A DNA stretch of 64,000 bases from Gammaproteobacteria bacterium. GTDB taxonomy: Bacteria > Pseudomonadota > Gammaproteobacteria > Burkholderiales > Rhodocyclaceae. The notes under the pieces are model-generated. The model made no database searches and had not been told where the DNA came from. It worked only from the letters and a program-made list of their open reading frames with translations. Made by a program: the position numbers and the translations under genes. Positions 45,196 to 54,242 of the stretch are shown piece after piece; the first letter of the stretch is position 1, and every line of letters begins with the position of its first letter. The stretch is from assembly GCA_018819515.1 (NCBI GenBank), contig JAHJPX010000003.1:124001-188000 (forward strand), in the 5' to 3' direction.

Positions 45196-45966
45196 TCAAT
45201 TGTCTTTCGGCAACTGCTTCAGCCAGTCGGCGACGTAACCGGCAATCTCTTCCCATCCGGGTTCGGCGAGTACCCAATGCGCGTGGCCGGGGAACTCTTT
45301 GTAGTCGGCGTGGTACTTGCGTGCCACTTTTCGCACGATCGAGGCCGGGGTGATGCGGTCTTCCTCTCCGGCGATGACGAGCACGGGGCAGGTAACCTTC
45401 GCTTCGTCGACGCGGGTTGCGTGCTGCCGGTCCAGATACCAGTGGCCGGCTTCCACCATGGCGCGTCCCGAGTCCGGGACTAGGCGCGCGATGATCGACT
45501 TTTGTTGTTCGGGAGTCAGGCGGTGCAGCATCGAGTAATGCGCTTCACCTAGCGTCTGCAGCATGGGTTTTCCCCAAAATCCCCACTTCATATGGGCCGA
45601 AAGGAAGCTTCGGATCAGGGAGAGTCGCAATCCCAGGATGCCGGCTGGTGCAGAAGGGGTAAGCAGTACAACCGCCGAGGCCAAATTTCTGGCTGCCAAC
45701 ATTTGCGCGAGCAGTGCGCCCATCGAATGGCCGATCAGGATCGGCCGTTCCGGAAGCTGCCTAATCTCTTTCTCAAGCGCTTCCGCATAGTCAAGCAAGC
45801 TGGTTGTGCCAAGCCTTTCGTCCGGCTTGGCGCCGGGAGTCATGTCGTGATACAGCAATGTCGGAGTGTGGCACGAATAGCCTAGCGCGCTGAAATAGGC
45901 CAAGTATTCGTCCCAGCACCAGGGGCCGCCCCACATGCCGTGGATCATGTACAGGGTTTCTGTCAT
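45196..45966 (-). CDS. Alpha/beta-hydrolase
   Basis: 256-residue hydrolase. Nucleophile elbow LIGHSMGALL, acidic residue in VIAGEEDRITP and a C-terminal His in FPGHAHWVL complete the triad. Family includes lysophospholipases and esterases; the substrate is unknown. It runs convergently toward rnr, inside the block that separates rnr from rlmB. Confidence 0.88.
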   Translation of the reverse strand: MTETLYMIHGMWGGPWCWDEYLAYFSALGYSCHTPTLLYHDMTPGAKPDERLGTTSLLDYAEALEKEIRQLPERPILIGHSMGALLAQMLAARNLASAVVLLTPSAPAGILGLRLSLIRSFLSAHMKWGFWGKPMLQTLGEAHYSMLHRLTPEQQKSIIARLVPDSGRAMVEAGHWYLDRQHATRVDEAKVTCPVLVIAGEEDRITPASIVRKVARKYHADYKEFPGHAHWVLAEPGWEEIAGYVADWLKQLPKDN

Positions 45967-46189
45967 CGATCCGTTATGAAAATTGGTTGGAAAACATTGC
46001 CATAATAAATCGATAGTAGGTCTAAAGTATTACACGAATTTCGCTGTCCGATATATGTTGCGCGGCAAAATGTCGATTATCACGAACATCGTATGTCGAG
46101 AAACGTCCAGTCCCGTTGGTTCTCTACCGCCCAGCGGTTCCTTCGATCCGCTTATACTGCTCCCTCGCTGTGGTTATATCCCTGACACC

Positions 46190-46762
46190 ATGAGTCCAGT
46201 TGCATTCGCCTTGTTGCTCGCAGTCGCCGCGATCGCCTGTTTCGCGTGGAGCGTATTCGGCGTATTTCGCTCGGGAGAAAGTACCACGTCGGGCTACATC
46301 ACGCTCAAGTGGACCGTGGTGACAACCTGGGCGATCCAGATCTACCTGCTGCTCCGGGCCGACCTCTCGTTCGATTCCGCTCGTTACTGGATCGGCAGTC
46401 TGATGGTGGCGATCTCTCTGGTACTTTTCTGGCACTGCGTACAAGTCACGCGCGAGCGAAAGCTGTCGCTCGCGTTTTCGAAAGACATGCCGAAGCATCT
46501 CTATTCGGCCGGTGCGTATGGTTACGTGCGCCATCCGTTCTACCTGTCGTATCTGCTGGCCTACTACGGCATGGCATTGACAGCGCACGACATCCTGCTC
46601 TATCTGGCTGCGGTAGCCATGACCATTCTTTACTACGAGGCGGCTCGCTTCGAGGAACGGAAGTTCGAGGGCAGCGATCTCGCTCCGCACTATGCCGAGT
46701 ACCGTCGATGCGCCGGGATGTTCCTGCCGCGCGTGCGGCGCCTGACCAATCGATGCGAATAG
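46190..46762 (+). CDS. Isoprenylcysteine methyltransferase-like membrane protein
   Basis: 190 residues with four to five transmembrane helices and the ICMT/PEMT-family C-terminus (AYGYVRHPFYLSYLL, EERKFEGSDLAPHYAEYRR). Likely a SAM-dependent methyltransferase or related enzyme in the membrane; the bacterial substrate is unknown. The ATG at 46190 is chosen because upstream codons lie in an AT-rich promoter-like region; no clear SD. Confidence 0.8.
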   Translation: MSPVAFALLLAVAAIACFAWSVFGVFRSGESTTSGYITLKWTVVTTWAIQIYLLLRADLSFDSARYWIGSLMVAISLVLFWHCVQVTRERKLSLAFSKDMPKHLYSAGAYGYVRHPFYLSYLLAYYGMALTAHDILLYLAAVAMTILYYEAARFEERKFEGSDLAPHYAEYRRCAGMFLPRVRRLTNRCE

Positions 46763-46840
46763 CATAGTCCTCTTGTGTCGCGGCTGCCAGCATTTCGTTG
46801 GCAGGTATTTCATCTGAATTTTCCAGGGAGGTTTTTGAAC

Positions 46841-47407
46841 ATGGGGTTACTCGATAGCATTCTCTCCGGCGCGCTCGGTCAGGGACAAAGTCAGGCATCG
46901 CCGGACGCCAGCAATTCGAAGCTGATGGCGGCGCTGCTTCCCGTCGTGCTCTCGATGCTCGGCGGCCAGCAAGGGGGCGGCAGCAGCCTCGGCAATGTGC
47001 TGGGCGGCATGCTCGGTGGAAATCAGGGTGGTGGTGGACTAGGAGGCATGCTCGGCAGCGTGCTGGGTGGCGGCGGACAAGGCAATGCTGCGGCCGGCGG
47101 ACTCGGTGGCCTGGGTGCGTTGCTAAACGGCTTCCAGCAAGCCGGCCTTGCCGACCGCGCAGCGTCGTGGGTCGGCACCGGCCAGAACATGCCGATTTCC
47201 GCCGACGATGTCGGCAAGGTTCTCGGTAGCGACGCAATCGCGAAGATTGCCCAACAGGCCGGTGTTAGTCATGGCGATGCCTCCTCGGGGCTGGCGGCGT
47301 TGCTGCCGCAATTGGTCGATCACCTGACACCGAACGGACAGATGCCGGAAGGCGGTCAACTCGAAGCCGGGCTGGGTGATCTGCTGAAGCAGTTCGGTAG
47401 GGCCTGA
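46841..47407 (+). CDS. YidB-like (DUF937) protein
   Basis: 188-residue protein of the YidB/DUF937 family: MGLLDSILSGALG start, a long Gly/Gln-rich linker (QQGGGSSLGNVLGGMLGG) and a C-terminal domain with ISADDVGKVLGSDAI and HLTPNGQMPEGG. Function unknown. SD GGGAGG upstream. Confidence 0.88.
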   Translation: MGLLDSILSGALGQGQSQASPDASNSKLMAALLPVVLSMLGGQQGGGSSLGNVLGGMLGGNQGGGGLGGMLGSVLGGGGQGNAAAGGLGGLGALLNGFQQAGLADRAASWVGTGQNMPISADDVGKVLGSDAIAKIAQQAGVSHGDASSGLAALLPQLVDHLTPNGQMPEGGQLEAGLGDLLKQFGRA

Positions 47408-47412
47408 CCCGG

Positions 47413-48009
47413 CTACGAAACACGCAGCGGCGAGTGCTCGATCATCTCGAGGAATTTTCGCAGCAGGTAGGGATCGTGCTTCTGGCCGCTTTTATCGAGC
47501 ATTACGCCGACGATGTGATCGTGGTTGCAGGCGCGGTGGTAGACCCGTTTGCTGGCCATGGCGTCGTAATTGTCGGCAATTGAGATGATCCGCGAAAGGA
47601 CGGGGATGTTCTCCCGGTCCAGATTGTCCGGATAACCTGTTCCGTCGAAGTCCTCATGGTGGTGGCGAATGGCGATCGCAACCTGCTCGGCGTCCTCGCC
47701 AGCGAACGTGCGCAGTAGCTTCTCGCCACGATCTGCGTGGCTGCGCATGATCGTTCGCTGCGGTTCATCGAACGCGCCCGGTTTGAGCAGTACTTCGTCG
47801 GGAATCCCGATCTTGCCGACATCATGGAGCAGTGCAGCTACATGGAGCCGGTTGAGTTCCGGGAGAACCAGCCCGAGGCGGCGTCCGACCGCCAGCGCCA
47901 TCCGCATCACACGGTTGCCGTGGTGGAACGTGTACTCGTCCCGCTCGTGCAATGCTGCGGCAAGCGTCATCGAGAGGGGCTTCAGGGATGAAATGCCTTT
48001 CCAGGGCAT
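47413..48009 (-). CDS. Stand-alone HD-GYP domain protein
   Basis: 198 residues covering only an HD-GYP domain: HD motif LLHDVGKIGIPD and GYP motif HHEDFDGTGYP. Such domains hydrolyse c-di-GMP, so this could oppose the cyclases at 24.7 kb and 63.8 kb. No receiver or sensor domain is attached. Confidence 0.9.
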   Translation of the reverse strand: MPWKGISSLKPLSMTLAAALHERDEYTFHHGNRVMRMALAVGRRLGLVLPELNRLHVAALLHDVGKIGIPDEVLLKPGAFDEPQRTIMRSHADRGEKLLRTFAGEDAEQVAIAIRHHHEDFDGTGYPDNLDRENIPVLSRIISIADNYDAMASKRVYHRACNHDHIVGVMLDKSGQKHDPYLLRKFLEMIEHSPLRVS

Positions 48010-48151
48010 GTGCCGCTTCCAGTCTTCGTTTCGATGGAATGAGATATTACTTTAGCAGTATTTTCGGAATCTGTGCTCCTGCATCGCTACAATCGCGCCT
48101 GAAGCGGCATGCGCTGCAATCCGGCACTTTGGAAGTCGAAAGGATGTATTC

Positions 48152-48886
48152 GTGGGTGAAACGCGCCTGATTCACGGTTTTCACGCCATTGCGGCGAAGC
48201 TGCGGCATGCCCCGGAAGATGTGAAGGAACTTTTTGTCGCCGAGGGGCGTCAGGATGCCCGTGCGCGTGATCTGCTGAAGGCAGCGCAGGCGGCAGGGGT
48301 GCGCGTGTTGCCCGTCGATGCGGCGCGGCTGGACGGAATGGCGGGCGGCGCCCGGCATCAGGGCGTGGTGGCGCGCGTGGTGGCTTCGGGCAAATACCTG
48401 ACGCTCGACGACGTCATGGAAAGCCTGTCCGAACCTGCGCTGTTGCTGGTGCTCGACGGCGTTACCGATCCGCACAATCTTGGCGCCTGCCTGCGCGTGG
48501 CCGACGCGGCGGGCTGTCACGCAGTGCTGGCGCCGAAGGATCGGGCCTGCGGCCTGAACGCGACGGCGATCAAGGTGGCGTCGGGCGCGGCGGACACCAT
48601 GCCTTACCTGATGGTGACCAACCTGGCTCGCAGTCTGCGCGATTTACAGGAGCGGGGCGTGTGGGTGCTCGGTGCGGCCGGCGAAGCGACCAGGGACATC
48701 TACGCGATCGACCAGAAAGGGCCGCTGGCCTGGGTGCTCGGCGCGGAAGGCGGCGGATTGCGGCGGCTGACGCGCGAGACTTGCGACGAATTGGCGCGAA
48801 TTCCGATGGTGGGCAGCGTCGAAAGCCTGAACGTCTCGGTGGCTTCAGGAATCTGCCTCTTCGAGACCCGGCGCCAGCGCGGCTAA
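48152..48886 (+). CDS. rlmB: 23S rRNA (guanosine-2251-2'-O)-methyltransferase RlmB
   Basis: 244-residue SPOUT methyltransferase. SpoU motifs: [47 protein letters not shown] start with AAAGGAT seven bases upstream. rlmB normally lies directly after rnr; here four other genes intervene. Confidence 0.95.
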   Translation: MGETRLIHGFHAIAAKLRHAPEDVKELFVAEGRQDARARDLLKAAQAAGVRVLPVDAARLDGMAGGARHQGVVARVVASGKYLTLDDVMESLSEPALLLVLDGVTDPHNLGACLRVADAAGCHAVLAPKDRACGLNATAIKVASGAADTMPYLMVTNLARSLRDLQERGVWVLGAAGEATRDIYAIDQKGPLAWVLGAEGGGLRRLTRETCDELARIPMVGSVESLNVSVASGICLFETRRQRG

Positions 48887-48954
48887 CGTGGAATACGCCG
48901 AAAAGGGCGTTTGACGATTTCGAGCGCAGCGAGCAAGTATGGCCCCCCCGCCTT

Positions 48955-48977
48955 GGGGTGGGGGCTGGGGGTGGGGG
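48955..48977 (+). other. G-quadruplex-forming tract
   Basis: Four G-runs (4, 5, 5 and 5 G) separated by one or two bases, preceded by a C-run that could alternatively pair with them. It lies in the 172-bp gap between the convergent rlmB and bamD genes. Confidence 0.6.
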
Positions 48978-49058
48978 ACATCAAGTGCTTTTGCGCCCGA
49001 CCTTCCCTAGCGATATTTCATCCTTTGTGGGTGGTCGCGCGACCATGCGCGCTACCTG

Positions 49059-49853
49059 CTACCAAGGCAGCCACCAGGGTTTGCGATCGGGGTCGTAGCC
49101 TTTCGCGAGATAGGGGCTGTTCGGGAAGTTCTTCTTCAACACCCGCTCGGCATCGGCGCGCAGATCCTCGATGCCCAGGGCGTTGTAGCCGTTGATCAGG
49201 ACGCCGAGCGCCTCTTCGAGGGCAGGTGCTTCCGGGTAGGTCGTGATGGCTGCCTGGGCGCGGCCGATCGCCGCAACGTAGGCGCCACGGCGCAGATAGT
49301 AACGGGCGACATGCACCTCGTGCGAGGCCATGGCATTGACCAGATAGCTCATGCGCAGGCGCGCATCCTTGGCGTACCGGCTATCGGGAAAGCGGGTGAC
49401 GAGTTCCCTGAACGCAAGAAAGGCGTCCCTGGCCGCCTTCGGGTCGCGGTCGGACATGTCGTCCGAACCCAGGCCCCCGAGCATGCCGAGATCCTCGTTG
49501 AAATTGACCAGTCCCTTGAGATAGTAGGCGTAGTCGACGTTGGGATGGTTCGGGTGAAGGCGAATGAAGCGGTCGCAGGCGGACAGGGCCGATGCCGGCT
49601 CGTACTGCTTGTAGTAGGCGTAGGCGGCCTCCAACTGTGCCTGCTGGGCGTAGCGGCCATAGGGATAGCGAGCCTCCAGCTTCTCGTAGTATTTAATGGC
49701 GCGGTCGTAGGCGCCCGAGGACATCGCATCCTTGGCTTCCGAGTAGAGCTTGCTGGCTGACCAGGAAAGTGTCTCGTCCGCTTCTGGTGTCGAACTGCAA
49801 CCGGCGACGCCGAAGAGGAAAAGCGAGACGAGCAGAGCCGCTACACTACGCAT
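49059..49853 (-). CDS. bamD: Outer-membrane assembly lipoprotein BamD
   Basis: 264-residue component of the BAM complex. Signal peptide with lipobox GVAGC, then TPR repeats (SSGAYDRAIKYYEKLEARYP, LHPNHPNVDYAYYLKGL). The ATG at 49853 overlaps the divergent rluD start region; an upstream in-frame ATG at 49874 is possible. A TATAAT on its strand lies at 49883-49888, inside rluD. Confidence 0.95.
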   Translation of the reverse strand: MRSVAALLVSLFLFGVAGCSSTPEADETLSWSASKLYSEAKDAMSSGAYDRAIKYYEKLEARYPYGRYAQQAQLEAAYAYYKQYEPASALSACDRFIRLHPNHPNVDYAYYLKGLVNFNEDLGMLGGLGSDDMSDRDPKAARDAFLAFRELVTRFPDSRYAKDARLRMSYLVNAMASHEVHVARYYLRRGAYVAAIGRAQAAITTYPEAPALEEALGVLINGYNALGIEDLRADAERVLKKNFPNSPYLAKGYDPDRKPWWLPW

Positions 49854-49854
49854 G

Positions 49855-50808
49855 ATGAGTACCCGAGATAACAACGGCGCGGATTATAGCCCAGCGACCC
49901 TGGCCATCCCGTTGGAATACGCCGGCCAGAGGCTGGACGCGGCGCTGGCGCGCCTGTTCGTCGAACACTCGCGCAGCCGACTGCAAGCCTGGTTGAAGGA
50001 GGGGCGAATCCGGGTCGATGGCGTCGTCGCGGACGCCAAGCGCAAGGTATCGGGCGGCGAGCGCGTGAGCATTGAGGCGGTGGCGAGCGAGGCGGATGGT
50101 GGACACCGTCCCGAAGCCATCGCCCTGCCGATCGTTTACGAGGATGGGCATTTGCTGGTCATCGACAAGCCCGCCGGTCTGGTGGTGCATCCGGGCAGCG
50201 GCAACTGGTCGGGCACGATGATGAACGCGCTGCTGCATCATTCCCCGCAACTGGCCGAGGTGCCGCGCGCCGGCATCGTGCACCGGCTCGACAAGGACAC
50301 CAGCGGCCTGCTGGTGGTGGCGAAGACGCTGCCAGCGCAAACCGACCTGGTGCGCCAGTTGCAGGCGCGCACGGTGAAGCGCCAGTACCTCGCGCTGGTG
50401 CATGGCGAGGTCCATGCGCCGGGCTCGGTCGATGCGCCTATCGGTCGCCATCCGGTGCAACGGACGAAAATGGCCGTCGTCAGGCGAGGCGGGGCGGGAC
50501 GCGACGCGCGCACGCATTACGCGCCGCGCGAGCGCTTCGCGGCGGCGACGCTGGTCGAGTGCCGCTTGGAAACCGGGCGCACGCACCAGATTCGCGTGCA
50601 CATGGCGTCGATCGGCCATCCGCTGGTCGGCGACCCGGTTTACGGCAAGCGCAAATCGGCGGACGCGCGGCTCGATGCGTTTCCGCGTCAAGCCTTGCAT
50701 GCGTGGCGATTGGCGCTGGTGCATCCGGCGACGGGTGAAGAGATGGCGTGGGAGGCGCCGCTGCCCGAGGACTTTTCCGGCCTGCTATCGGCGTGTCGCC
50801 GTGGCTGA
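49855..50808 (+). CDS. rluD: 23S rRNA pseudouridine synthase RluD
   Basis: 317-residue enzyme forming pseudouridines 1911/1915/1917. N-terminal S4 domain (SRSRLQAWLKEGRIRVDG) and catalytic Asp in HRLDKDTSG. ATG 49852 or 49855 are equivalent choices. It is divergent from and nearly overlaps bamD. The stop (50806-50808) lies within a dispersed repeat that also provides the pgeF start codon. Confidence 0.95.
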   Translation: MSTRDNNGADYSPATLAIPLEYAGQRLDAALARLFVEHSRSRLQAWLKEGRIRVDGVVADAKRKVSGGERVSIEAVASEADGGHRPEAIALPIVYEDGHLLVIDKPAGLVVHPGSGNWSGTMMNALLHHSPQLAEVPRAGIVHRLDKDTSGLLVVAKTLPAQTDLVRQLQARTVKRQYLALVHGEVHAPGSVDAPIGRHPVQRTKMAVVRRGGAGRDARTHYAPRERFAAATLVECRLETGRTHQIRVHMASIGHPLVGDPVYGKRKSADARLDAFPRQALHAWRLALVHPATGEEMAWEAPLPEDFSGLLSACRRG

Positions 50809-50813
50809 CTTTT
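50790..50813 (+). repeat. Dispersed repeat copy at the rluD/pgeF junction
   Basis: GGCGTGTCGCC then GTGGCTGACTTTT. It encodes the last rluD residues (CRRG-stop) in one frame and the pgeF start (M-A-D-F-L from GTG) in another. Confidence 0.85.
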
Positions 50814-51496
50814 TATTTCCCGACTGGCCGGCGCCGCCGAACGTCAGGGCGCTGGTGACGACGCGGGCACACGGCAACCTGGCCGACCATGTCGGCGACG
50901 CAAAGTCAGCCGTGGCGATACGCCGGGCGGCGTTGCGCGCGCACCTGCCGGACGAGCCGCGCTGGCTCAGGCAGGTGCATGGCGTTCGCTGCGTCGATGC
51001 CGAAACGGCGGCGGGCTTGGAGGCCGACGCCAGCTTCGCCCGAACGCCGGGTATCGTTTGCGCCGTGCTGAGCGCCGATTGCCTGCCGGTGCTGCTTTGC
51101 GACGACGCAGGCAGTGTGGTCGCTGCGGCGCATGCGGGGTGGCGCGGCCTGGCCGGTGGCGTGATCGAAGCGACGGTGGCTGCAATGGGGGTACCCGGCG
51201 AAACGCTGATGGCCTGGCTGGGGCCGGCGATCGGGCCGTCGGCGTTCGAGGTCGGCGACGAGGTGCGCGCCGCCTTCGTCGACGAGGACAGCCGCGCAGT
51301 TTCCGCCTTCGTCGCGCGAAGCGACGGCAAATGGCTGTGCGACCTGTACGCCCTGGCTCGGCGGCGGCTGGCGCGACAGGGCGTCGAACGCGCTTTTGGC
51401 GGCAATCGTTGTACGTTCACCGAACAGGACAGCTTCTATTCCTACCGCCGAGAACGCGAAACCGGACGCATGGCCAGCCTGATCTGGACCCTATAA
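50801..51496 (+). CDS. pgeF: Polyphenol oxidase/purine nucleosidase-like PgeF (YfiH)
   Basis: 231-residue member of the YfiH/LACC1 family, involved in peptidoglycan editing and purine metabolism in homologues. Metal-site motifs: AVLSADCLPVLL and AAAHAGWRGLAGG. GTG start at 50801 gives MADFLFPDWPAPPNVRALVT, matching the family; it overlaps rluD by eight bases. A second repeat copy encodes AKSAVAIRR near residue 33. Confidence 0.93.
   Translation: MADFLFPDWPAPPNVRALVTTRAHGNLADHVGDAKSAVAIRRAALRAHLPDEPRWLRQVHGVRCVDAETAAGLEADASFARTPGIVCAVLSADCLPVLLCDDAGSVVAAAHAGWRGLAGGVIEATVAAMGVPGETLMAWLGPAIGPSAFEVGDEVRAAFVDEDSRAVSAFVARSDGKWLCDLYALARRRLARQGVERAFGGNRCTFTEQDSFYSYRRERETGRMASLIWTL
50902..50924 (-). 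repeat. Dispersed repeat copy (inside pgeF)
   Basis: AAAGTCAGCC then GTGGCGATACGCC, inverted relative to the copy 90 bp upstream. Read as AKSAVAIRR. Confidence 0.85.
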
Positions 51497-51503
51497 TTCG
51501 GCC

Positions 51504-52295
51504 ATGACGACCCTGTTCTGGATCATCGCTGCCAGCTTCGTCGGCGGCGCGCTTTCGGTGCTCGCCGCGGCGCTCTTCGCCTACAACGCCCGTGCCGGCT
51601 GGGTGCCGATGCTGATCAGCTTCGCGATCGGCGCGCTGCTCGGTGCGGCGTTTCTCAACGTCCTGCCCGAGGCAGTCGTCGCCAGTGGCGATGCGACGGC
51701 GACGATGACGACCGTGCTGGCCGGCATCCTCGGTTTCTTCATACTGGAAAAGCTGGTGCTCTGGCGCCACTGCCACATCGAATCCTGCGAAGGCCACGAG
51801 CCGCATTTCGGCGATCACAGCGATCACGACCACGGCCGCAGCGGACTGATGATCCTCATCGGCGACACCTTCCACAACTTCGTCGACGGGGTGCTGATCG
51901 CGGCCGCCTTCATGAACGACCCGCGGCTCGGCCTGGTCACCGCACTGGCCATCATCGCCCACGAGATTCCGCAGGAAGTCGGCGATTTCCTGATCCTGCT
52001 GCATTCTGGCTATACCAAGGCGCGGGCGCTGCTGTTCAATCTGCTCTCCAGCCTGGCGACGCTGGTCGGTGGCGTGCTGGCGTGGTTTGCGCTTTCGGCG
52101 GTGGAAACCGCGGTACCGACACTGCTGGCGCTCGCCGCGGCCAACATGATCTACGTTGCCGTCGCCGATCTGATTCCCGGTTTGCACAAACGGCCCGAAC
52201 TGGGCGCGACCGTCCAGCAGGTGCTACTCATCGGTGCCGGCATCACCGCCATCGTCCTTACCCACCACCTCGTCGAGGGCTTCGGACTCTCTTAG
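51504..52295 (+). CDS. ZIP-family divalent metal transporter
   Basis: 263 residues with eight predicted helices. The metal-binding helices show GDTFHNFVDGVLIA and IAHEIPQEVGDF. A His-rich cytoplasmic loop (CEGHEPHFGDHSDHDHG) lies between helices III and IV. Likely imports Zn or Fe. Its 3' end overlaps the opposing small membrane gene. Confidence 0.92.
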   Translation: MTTLFWIIAASFVGGALSVLAAALFAYNARAGWVPMLISFAIGALLGAAFLNVLPEAVVASGDATATMTTVLAGILGFFILEKLVLWRHCHIESCEGHEPHFGDHSDHDHGRSGLMILIGDTFHNFVDGVLIAAAFMNDPRLGLVTALAIIAHEIPQEVGDFLILLHSGYTKARALLFNLLSSLATLVGGVLAWFALSAVETAVPTLLALAAANMIYVAVADLIPGLHKRPELGATVQQVLLIGAGITAIVLTHHLVEGFGLS

Positions 52296-52451
52296 CCGCC
52301 GGCGCCGCATGGGTGCGCCGAAAATCCACAGCAGCAGCGACAACGGCAGCAGCCCGTATAAGGTGAATGTAAGGATTCCGGCGATAACATTCGGCTCGGT
52401 CACGGCCATGAGCAGCGTGACGTAGATCCAGCCGATTGCGACGATGTACAT
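52224..52451 (-). CDS. Small inner-membrane protein
   Basis: 75 residues with two transmembrane helices (YIVAIGWIYVTLLMAV, ILTFTLYGLLPLSLLLWIFG) and a charged tail (ESEALDEVVGKDDGG). Overlaps the ZIP gene by 72 bases on the other strand. Looks like a conserved small protein of this order, function unknown. Confidence 0.65.
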   Translation of the reverse strand: MYIVAIGWIYVTLLMAVTEPNVIAGILTFTLYGLLPLSLLLWIFGAPMRRRRLRESEALDEVVGKDDGGDAGTDE

Positions 52452-52558
52452 GGCCCGATTGTAGGGGATCGGCTCTGTTCCTCGCTTGACAGCGGCGGAT
52501 GCTGCAACGCAAAATCGACCGGGACGAAAGAAGGCGCAGGGCGCCGGAAGGGGTGGGG

Positions 52559-54205
52559 ATGTCGGAAAGTCCGGATTTCACGGCGGCCATGCAGCAATGG
52601 ATGCAGGCGTGGCAGCCGCAGGGCGATGCGCTGGCGGCATTGCAGAACGAGTGGCGGCAGCGCCACATGGAACTCTGGCAGGCGATGGTCAATCGCCGCG
52701 ACGGCGATCCCTCGCCGACTGTCGCCGCCGCCGAGCCGGGGGACCGTCGTTTCGACAGTCCGGCCTGGGCCGAAAGCCCGATTTTCGATTACCTGCGCCA
52801 GGCCTATCGCATCAACGCCGACTACCTCAAGACGGCGGCCGAGGCGGCGCCCGTCGCCGAAGGGCAGGCCAAGGAGAGGCTGCGTTTCATGACGCGGCAG
52901 GTAGTCGATGCCATGGCGCCGTCGAACTTCATCGCCACCAACCCCGAGTTCGTGAAAACCGCCCTTGAAACCAACGGCGAAAGCATCACCCAGGGCATCA
53001 AGAACCTGATCGCCGATCTCGAAAAAGGCCGCATTTCGATGACCGATGACACGGCCTTCGAAGTCGGTCGCAATCTCGCCATTACGCCGGGTTCGGTGGT
53101 GTACGAGAACGAGGTCATGCAGTTGATCCAGTACTCGCCGCTGACCGATACCGTGGCCAAGCGGCCGTTCGTGATGGTGCCGCCCTGCATCAACAAGTAC
53201 TACATCCTCGACCTGCAGCCTGCGAACTCCTACGTCCGCTACGCGGTGGAGCAGGGCAACACCGTTTTTCTCGTCTCGTGGCGCAACCCGAAGGCGGACC
53301 AGGGCCATCTCGGCTGGGACGATTACATCGAACAGGGCGTGCTGACCGCCATCAAGGTGGCCAAGGAAATCTGCAGTGTCGACCAGGTCAATGCGCTCGG
53401 CTTCTGCGTCGGCGGCACCATCATTTCTTCGGCGCTGGCGGTGGCGGCCGCGCGTGGCGACAAGTCGGTAGCGTCGTTGACGCTCCTCACCACGCTGCTC
53501 GATTTTTCGGAACCGGGCGAACTTGGCTGCTTTATCGACGAAACGTCAGTCGTCGCGCGCGAGAACACCATCGGCAAGGGCGGGCTGCTGAAGGGCAGCG
53601 AACTGTCGTCCGTGTTTTCGGCGCTGCGCGCCAACGACCTGATCTGGCAGTATGTCGTCGGCAACTACCTGAAGGGCGGCAAGCCGGCGGCGTTCGACCT
53701 GCTCTACTGGAATTCCGATTCGACCAATCTGCCCGGGCCGTTCGCCGCTTGGTACCTGCGCAACATGTATCTGGAGAACAACCTGCGCGTGCCGGGCAAG
53801 CTGGCGATGTGCGGCGTCAAGGCCGATCTGGGCAAAGTGGGCATACCGACGTTCATCCTTGCAACGCGCGAGGATCACATCGTGCCTTGGAAGACTTCCT
53901 ATCTCGGCCGCGGGCTGCTCGGAGGCAAGACCACCTTCGTGCTCGGCGCGTCCGGCCATATCGCCGGCGTGATCAATCCGGCGGCCAAGAACAAGCGCAG
54001 CCACTGGGTGAATGACGCCGATGTCGCCGATCCCGAGGAGTGGCTGAGCGGCGCCACAGAAATGCCGGGAAGCTGGTGGCCGCGCTGGGCCGATTGGCTC
54101 AAGCAGTTCGCCGGCGGTGAAGTGGCGGCGCGCGGCAGGCTGGGCAGCAAGACCTATGCGCCGTTGGAACCGGCGCCGGGTCGCTACGTAAAAGAGAAGG
54201 CCTGA
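52559..54205 (+). CDS. phaC: Class I poly(3-hydroxyalkanoate) synthase PhaC
   Basis: 548-residue polymerase. The lipase-box Cys is 283 (LGFCVGGTII), with Asp439 (TREDHIVP) and His467 (GASGHIAGV) completing the triad. The ATG at 52559 (GGAAGGGG upstream) is preferred over ATG 52499. It polymerises (R)-3-hydroxyacyl-CoA into PHA granules; two reductase genes and phaR follow. Confidence 0.95.
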   Translation: MSESPDFTAAMQQWMQAWQPQGDALAALQNEWRQRHMELWQAMVNRRDGDPSPTVAAAEPGDRRFDSPAWAESPIFDYLRQAYRINADYLKTAAEAAPVAEGQAKERLRFMTRQVVDAMAPSNFIATNPEFVKTALETNGESITQGIKNLIADLEKGRISMTDDTAFEVGRNLAITPGSVVYENEVMQLIQYSPLTDTVAKRPFVMVPPCINKYYILDLQPANSYVRYAVEQGNTVFLVSWRNPKADQGHLGWDDYIEQGVLTAIKVAKEICSVDQVNALGFCVGGTIISSALAVAAARGDKSVASLTLLTTLLDFSEPGELGCFIDETSVVARENTIGKGGLLKGSELSSVFSALRANDLIWQYVVGNYLKGGKPAAFDLLYWNSDSTNLPGPFAAWYLRNMYLENNLRVPGKLAMCGVKADLGKVGIPTFILATREDHIVPWKTSYLGRGLLGGKTTFVLGASGHIAGVINPAAKNKRSHWVNDADVADPEEWLSGATEMPGSWWPRWADWLKQFAGGEVAARGRLGSKTYAPLEPAPGRYVKEKA

Positions 54206-54242
54206 CAGCCTCGACACAACCCCGACAGGAGGAGACAGAAAA

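Noticed and set aside
53540..53565. Extra repeat copy in phaC (GAAACGTCAGTCGTCGCG)
   Set aside because: Only the head matches partly, and the peptide (ETSVVARENT) looks native to PhaC.
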